64,000 nt of DNA, taken from contig JAJNNQ010000029.1 of the NCBI GenBank assembly GCA_027886175.1, positions 2,542,001 to 2,606,000 on the forward strand, read 5' to 3'. Shown one piece after another: positions 60,840 through 64,000 of this stretch (position 1 is the stretch's first letter; every line of letters starts with the position of its first letter). Source of the stretch: Phylloscopus collybita. Its lineage: Eukaryota > Chordata > Aves > Passeriformes > Phylloscopidae. The position numbers were made by a program, and so were the translations under genes. The notes below the pieces were generated by a model. That model was not told the DNA's origin and made no database searches. It saw nothing but the letters and a program-made list of their open reading frames with translations.

Positions 60840-61067
60840 CTTCTTTGCAGGTCTATGATGCAAAACAAAGCATTCATATTTTTCTGTGAATTCATGTCAT
60901 ATATTGTTTTTTCACTGGAAAACTGTTCATTTTTTAAATAGTACTGAAGGCAGCATAATTCAATTAATGTAATATAGTAATTTACATTACTAAACTTTTT
61001 AAGATACAAAGAAAAAATATGGGCACAGTAACTGCATTTTCTCCCAAGATAAAAATTGCTAAACATG
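60840..61067 (-). other. Candidate coding exon, product unknown
   Basis: On the minus strand, CCCCTTTTATACAG is followed by 228 bases with one fully open frame (75 codons plus partial codons at both ends) and then the donor AAG|GTAGGG. The peptide is lysine-, cysteine- and tyrosine-rich (for example SNFYLGRKCSYCAHIF, then IYDMNSQKNMNALFCIIDL). I do not recognise a family. The donor is only fair, and low GC lowers the value of an open frame less than it would in GC-rich DNA, so this is a weak lead. Confidence 0.2.
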
Positions 61068-61971
61068 CTGTATAAAAGGGGCAATGGATACCTGTTAAAT
61101 GACACCTTAAAGGATCTTGAAACATCCAAATCTTTTCAGACTTCTGGTAGACCAATATCAAAGCTGAAGGATCTGTTTGCCTTGATGTCGCTGCATTTTG
61201 TGGACCACATTAAAACTATGAAGACAACAAATATCTATGAAATAAAGTGAGAAATCGTCAGCTTTCTGCAATCTAGAATCTAAGCTGGATTTGCAAAATA
61301 ATTTTTTTTCATTGAGAAATAGCATGTATTTATTTCATTTTGGTCATCTATGACCAAATTACAATCAATCTATAATTTTTTAAAAATCTGATATTGCACA
61401 GCGGTTTGTTAACACAAACCTGCTAAATTTTCTGCAATCAATTTTATACACAATTTTTGGCTTTTATTTATCTCAGTGGTAATGATAATGCAGCTGGATA
61501 GTTGCGTTACATGTTAAACTTCTTCTAATAAGTATTTCTATTAACATTTTTATAACTAAGTTGAAGAAAAAAAGAAAATTACCTGAAAGAAAATTGGCAG
61601 GCAGGACATATATGTTTGTTAAAAATATATCTAAAAATTCCAGCATAGTCTGAAAATATATTCTATTGACTGCAGGGTTTTTTTCCCTTTCTCCCTTCTG
61701 CTGTAGGTCATACAAGTTCATAACCACTTAAAAAAAACATTGCTTCTCAATAAATAAGTAATAATTGTGTTATTAATGATTCTCATTACCCTAATTTCCT
61801 CATTTTTATTACCCACCAAATTTAACATTGATTTTTTTAGTTCATTTGAATGCTTCATTTAGATTCTGATATGAAGCTACATATTAACCCTTGCACCTCA
61901 TTTTTCTTTTTCCACATGAGAACATTTTTCATACATGGAATGTCACAACTGAAATTTTCCAATTCTCTTTT
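61068..61971. other. Unique AT-rich sequence, nothing recognised
   Basis: No repeat family or supported exon. Confidence 0.5.
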
Positions 61972-62173
61972 TTCTCTTTTCTTCTCTTTTTGTTTTTCAT
62001 TTTTCTTTTTTCTCTTTTCTTTTTCCTTTTTTTACTTTTTTTTTCTTTTTTCTTTGTTCTCTTTTCCTTTTTCTTTCTTTTTTTTTGTCTTTTGTCTTCT
62101 GTCTTTTTTTGTCTTTTTTGTCTTCTTTGTCTTTTTTCTTTTTTTCTTTTTTCTTTTTTCTTTTTTCTTTTTT
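61972..62173. repeat. 200-bp polypyrimidine (T/C) tract
   Basis: The plus strand is almost only T and C (TTTTC, TTTTTTC units). In its second half there is a sub-repeat of TTTTTTGTC/TTTGTCTTC at about 62085-62131. The long Phe/Ser-rich plus frames and Lys/Arg-rich minus frame are repeat translation. Confidence 0.9.
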
Positions 62174-63606
62174 GCCAAAAACATAATCTACAAGGGTTTT
62201 TTTTTTTCCAATAAAATCTCATATCTTAAAATAAGATTAAAATGCCTATAAGGAAAGTAACAGGAAGTTTAAGGAAAGCCAAAACTTCTATTGGACTTCT
62301 ATACAAAATTTTTACTTGCTTTTTTTCAAAAGGTGGTGATCAAATGCAGAAAAAATACAGCCAAAAATATATTTACAAGTTCATTAATCCAGGGATCAAT
62401 CAAACAAAAAAGAGAAGAAAAAAAATTTCCTTTTTTTTGAAAGTATATGGTATGGTTATGGTACCATAAGTTTATGGTATTTCCATAAACAAGCAGAGAA
62501 AAATGGGAATCTGAAAGCTGTATTTTAACATCTCTGGTGAAAGCAGTTCTCCAGCTCTGATATGTGTACCACTTGTGTAGGCTTCACTGATATATGGGAT
62601 GTCTAAAGAGATTTTTTACAAATAAAACAAGAATCATTTGTAGTACACTTATAAAATTGACCTGAAAGTGGGGGAACGTTACATTTTAAAGCTAGATATT
62701 GTTAAAACAAATTTAAGGGGTACAGCAGAAAATAACTAATATAATGGAGGTGTACATATATTTCGGAAAGAATAAGAATACATCATGATGATATCTCAAA
62801 TAGTGCTTATTTATAAATTATATTTATTTATATTTTCTTGCAGGGCCACTGGATATTTTGTAGAACCCTTGCAATTTTCTCTAGTTCTTGAGCTCAACCT
62901 GTACTCAAGTGAGTAAAAGAAACTTATGTTGTGCATTAGTGTCATGAAGTATTGCATATGCTATCAAGTACTGGGTTGGAGGGCTAAAACTGGTCCTCAG
63001 CTTCTCAGACATATATTATTTTCAATACTAATTTTCATGGAAGTGTGATACCTGAATATCTAAATAACTTTGACAGTCTGAGTCAAAAAAAAAAAAAAAA
63101 AAAGAAAGATGAACATAAGATACATGTTCCATTTGTGGGCTTTTATTTTGTTTTGTTTCATTTTTTGTTTTTGTTTTTGTTTTCAAGATGCCTGGTATTT
63201 CAATGTGGATGACCAGTTCAGTTACAATCTGGATGGCAGATAAGGCTAAGGTGACAATCAAGACAGTCCATTCAGTATGTAAATTCAATTTATAGAGCTT
63301 GGGTAAAGTGAATTACTTCAAGCTGTAGGGTTTAAGTTATCTAACAAAATTAACTTAATTATTGGCAAGCACAGAATTAAGTCATACAGAGGTCAGAAAA
63401 TTTCAAAACCACACTCGAAAAACTCACTGGCTTGTTGTTTTATTGAGGGTATATTTTGTTTCTTGTATTCTTTAGGTTATGTGTATCACACATCAAAGGG
63501 AGAAACAGAGTAAGGGTCAGCATGGACACATGGAATCAAGTGCACTTCTGAGAATGGCTGACTAGTGGTTCTGTGAATATGTGAAGTTCACAACTGTTTT
63601 TTCTAG
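62174..63606. other. Unique sequence with splice-like signals, no gene called
   Basis: Contains a 65-base plus-strand segment (62844-62908) between TTTTCTTGCAG and GTGAGTAAA with one open frame, poly(A) at 63085-63103, and a T/G-rich run at 63141-63187 ending in a TTTTCAAG acceptor-like site. The phase-consistent reading after that site meets a stop at 63241, so these do not assemble into a convincing transcript. Confidence 0.4.
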
Positions 63607-63714
63607 CCCTTCAATGTCAATTCTTGTGGACAAGTGAAAGACTTTAAATTAAAGATCTCCACAACAGCTGCTGAATATATCACAGATGATATCAAATGCT
63701 TTAATTTTAAGGAG
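63607..63714 (+). other. Candidate internal coding exon, product unknown
   Basis: A strong acceptor (ACTGTTTTTTCTAG) precedes 108 bases that are exactly 36 open codons (phase 0 to 0), followed by the donor GAG|GTAAATGC. The peptide is soluble-protein-like, with PFNVNSCGQVKDFKLKIS and then DDIKCFNFKE, including two cysteines. I do not recognise the family. Both splice sites are the best-matching pair on the plus strand of this window, but chance pseudo-exons cannot be excluded without homology or transcript data. Confidence 0.3.
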
Positions 63715-64000
63715 GTAAATGCAATTTGAAACATATGGCATAATGTAAGAGACTCTCAGAATAGTGTAGACACACATTCACTTATAATAACTAGAGTTTA
63801 GTAAATATGCTTGGGACTTTTCTGCAACATATCATGCCATTGCACTATACTACTAATACATATTTCAATTTAAGGAAGGTACTAAAATCCACTATTAAAT
63901 TTACATCTATGTCTTAAGTCATGCAAACAAATGGAAGTCTTTGCACAAAAAAAAGGCCACGTATTCAGGCAGAAATTCAAACAGAGAAAGCATTTGGCAA
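63715..64000. other. Unique sequence to window end, nothing recognised
   Basis: No repeat or exon was recognised. Confidence 0.5.

Noticed and set aside
61850..62251. Phe-rich plus frames and a Lys/Arg-rich minus frame
   Set aside because: Translation of the T/C tract and its complement.
62844..63243. Two plus-strand segments (62844-62908 and from 63188) that join in phase
   Set aside because: The joined reading hits a stop at 63241 and cannot lead into 63607-63714 in the same frame; no family recognised.

Overview
This is AT-rich vertebrate nuclear DNA, and most probably bird DNA. Two things point there: many CR1-type non-LTR retrotransposon copies, and several endogenous-retrovirus LTRs of the kinds common in songbird genomes. 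I rank songbird (passerine) as the best guess, from remembered LTR families and not from a search. No complete protein-coding gene, tRNA, rRNA, CRISPR array or bacterial-style operon can be supported. The window behaves like intergenic or deep-intronic sequence. The two longest open frames lie inside repeats and are not genes.

Layout, left to right: 1-3.6 kb is unique AT-rich DNA with one T/G-only tract. 3.6-6.8 kb is a long plus-strand CR1 (endonuclease, reverse transcriptase and 3' end) broken by a foreign, LTR-like segment. 6.8-13.6 kb is mostly unique, with one candidate exon on the minus strand (12373-12513). 13.58-14.27 kb is a solo LTR with a perfect 5-bp target duplication, followed by a CR1 3' fragment. 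20.4-22.1 kb is a three-layer nest: an LTR inside an LTR inside a T/G tract. 25.6-27.4 kb is a CR1 with ORF1 and ORF2 parts but no 3' end. 31-38 kb holds simple repeats and three weak LTR-like patches. 38.2-38.9 kb is a degraded LTR, 39.4-40.4 kb a minus-strand CR1, 42.0-43.5 kb an old plus-strand CR1, and 45.7 kb a CR1 scrap.

49.4-51.8 kb is a cluster of minus-strand ERV remnants (two polypurine-tract/LTR junctions) interrupted by a 1-kb GC-rich LTR in the opposite direction. 53.4-56.7 kb is a CR1 that keeps its rarely preserved 5' part (leader, ORF1 with an esterase-like domain, start of ORF2). It is split by a 679-bp solo LTR and followed at once by another solo LTR (56.7-57.4 kb). 57.4-64 kb is unique, with a 200-bp pyrimidine tract and two weak candidate exons.

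The window is therefore best read as a record of layered retrotransposition. CR1 copies came first, then at least five LTR insertions. The order of events can be read from target-site duplications visible in the sequence. The candidate exons rest only on splice-site consensus plus open frame, a pattern expected by chance tens of times in 64 kb, and are marked accordingly.
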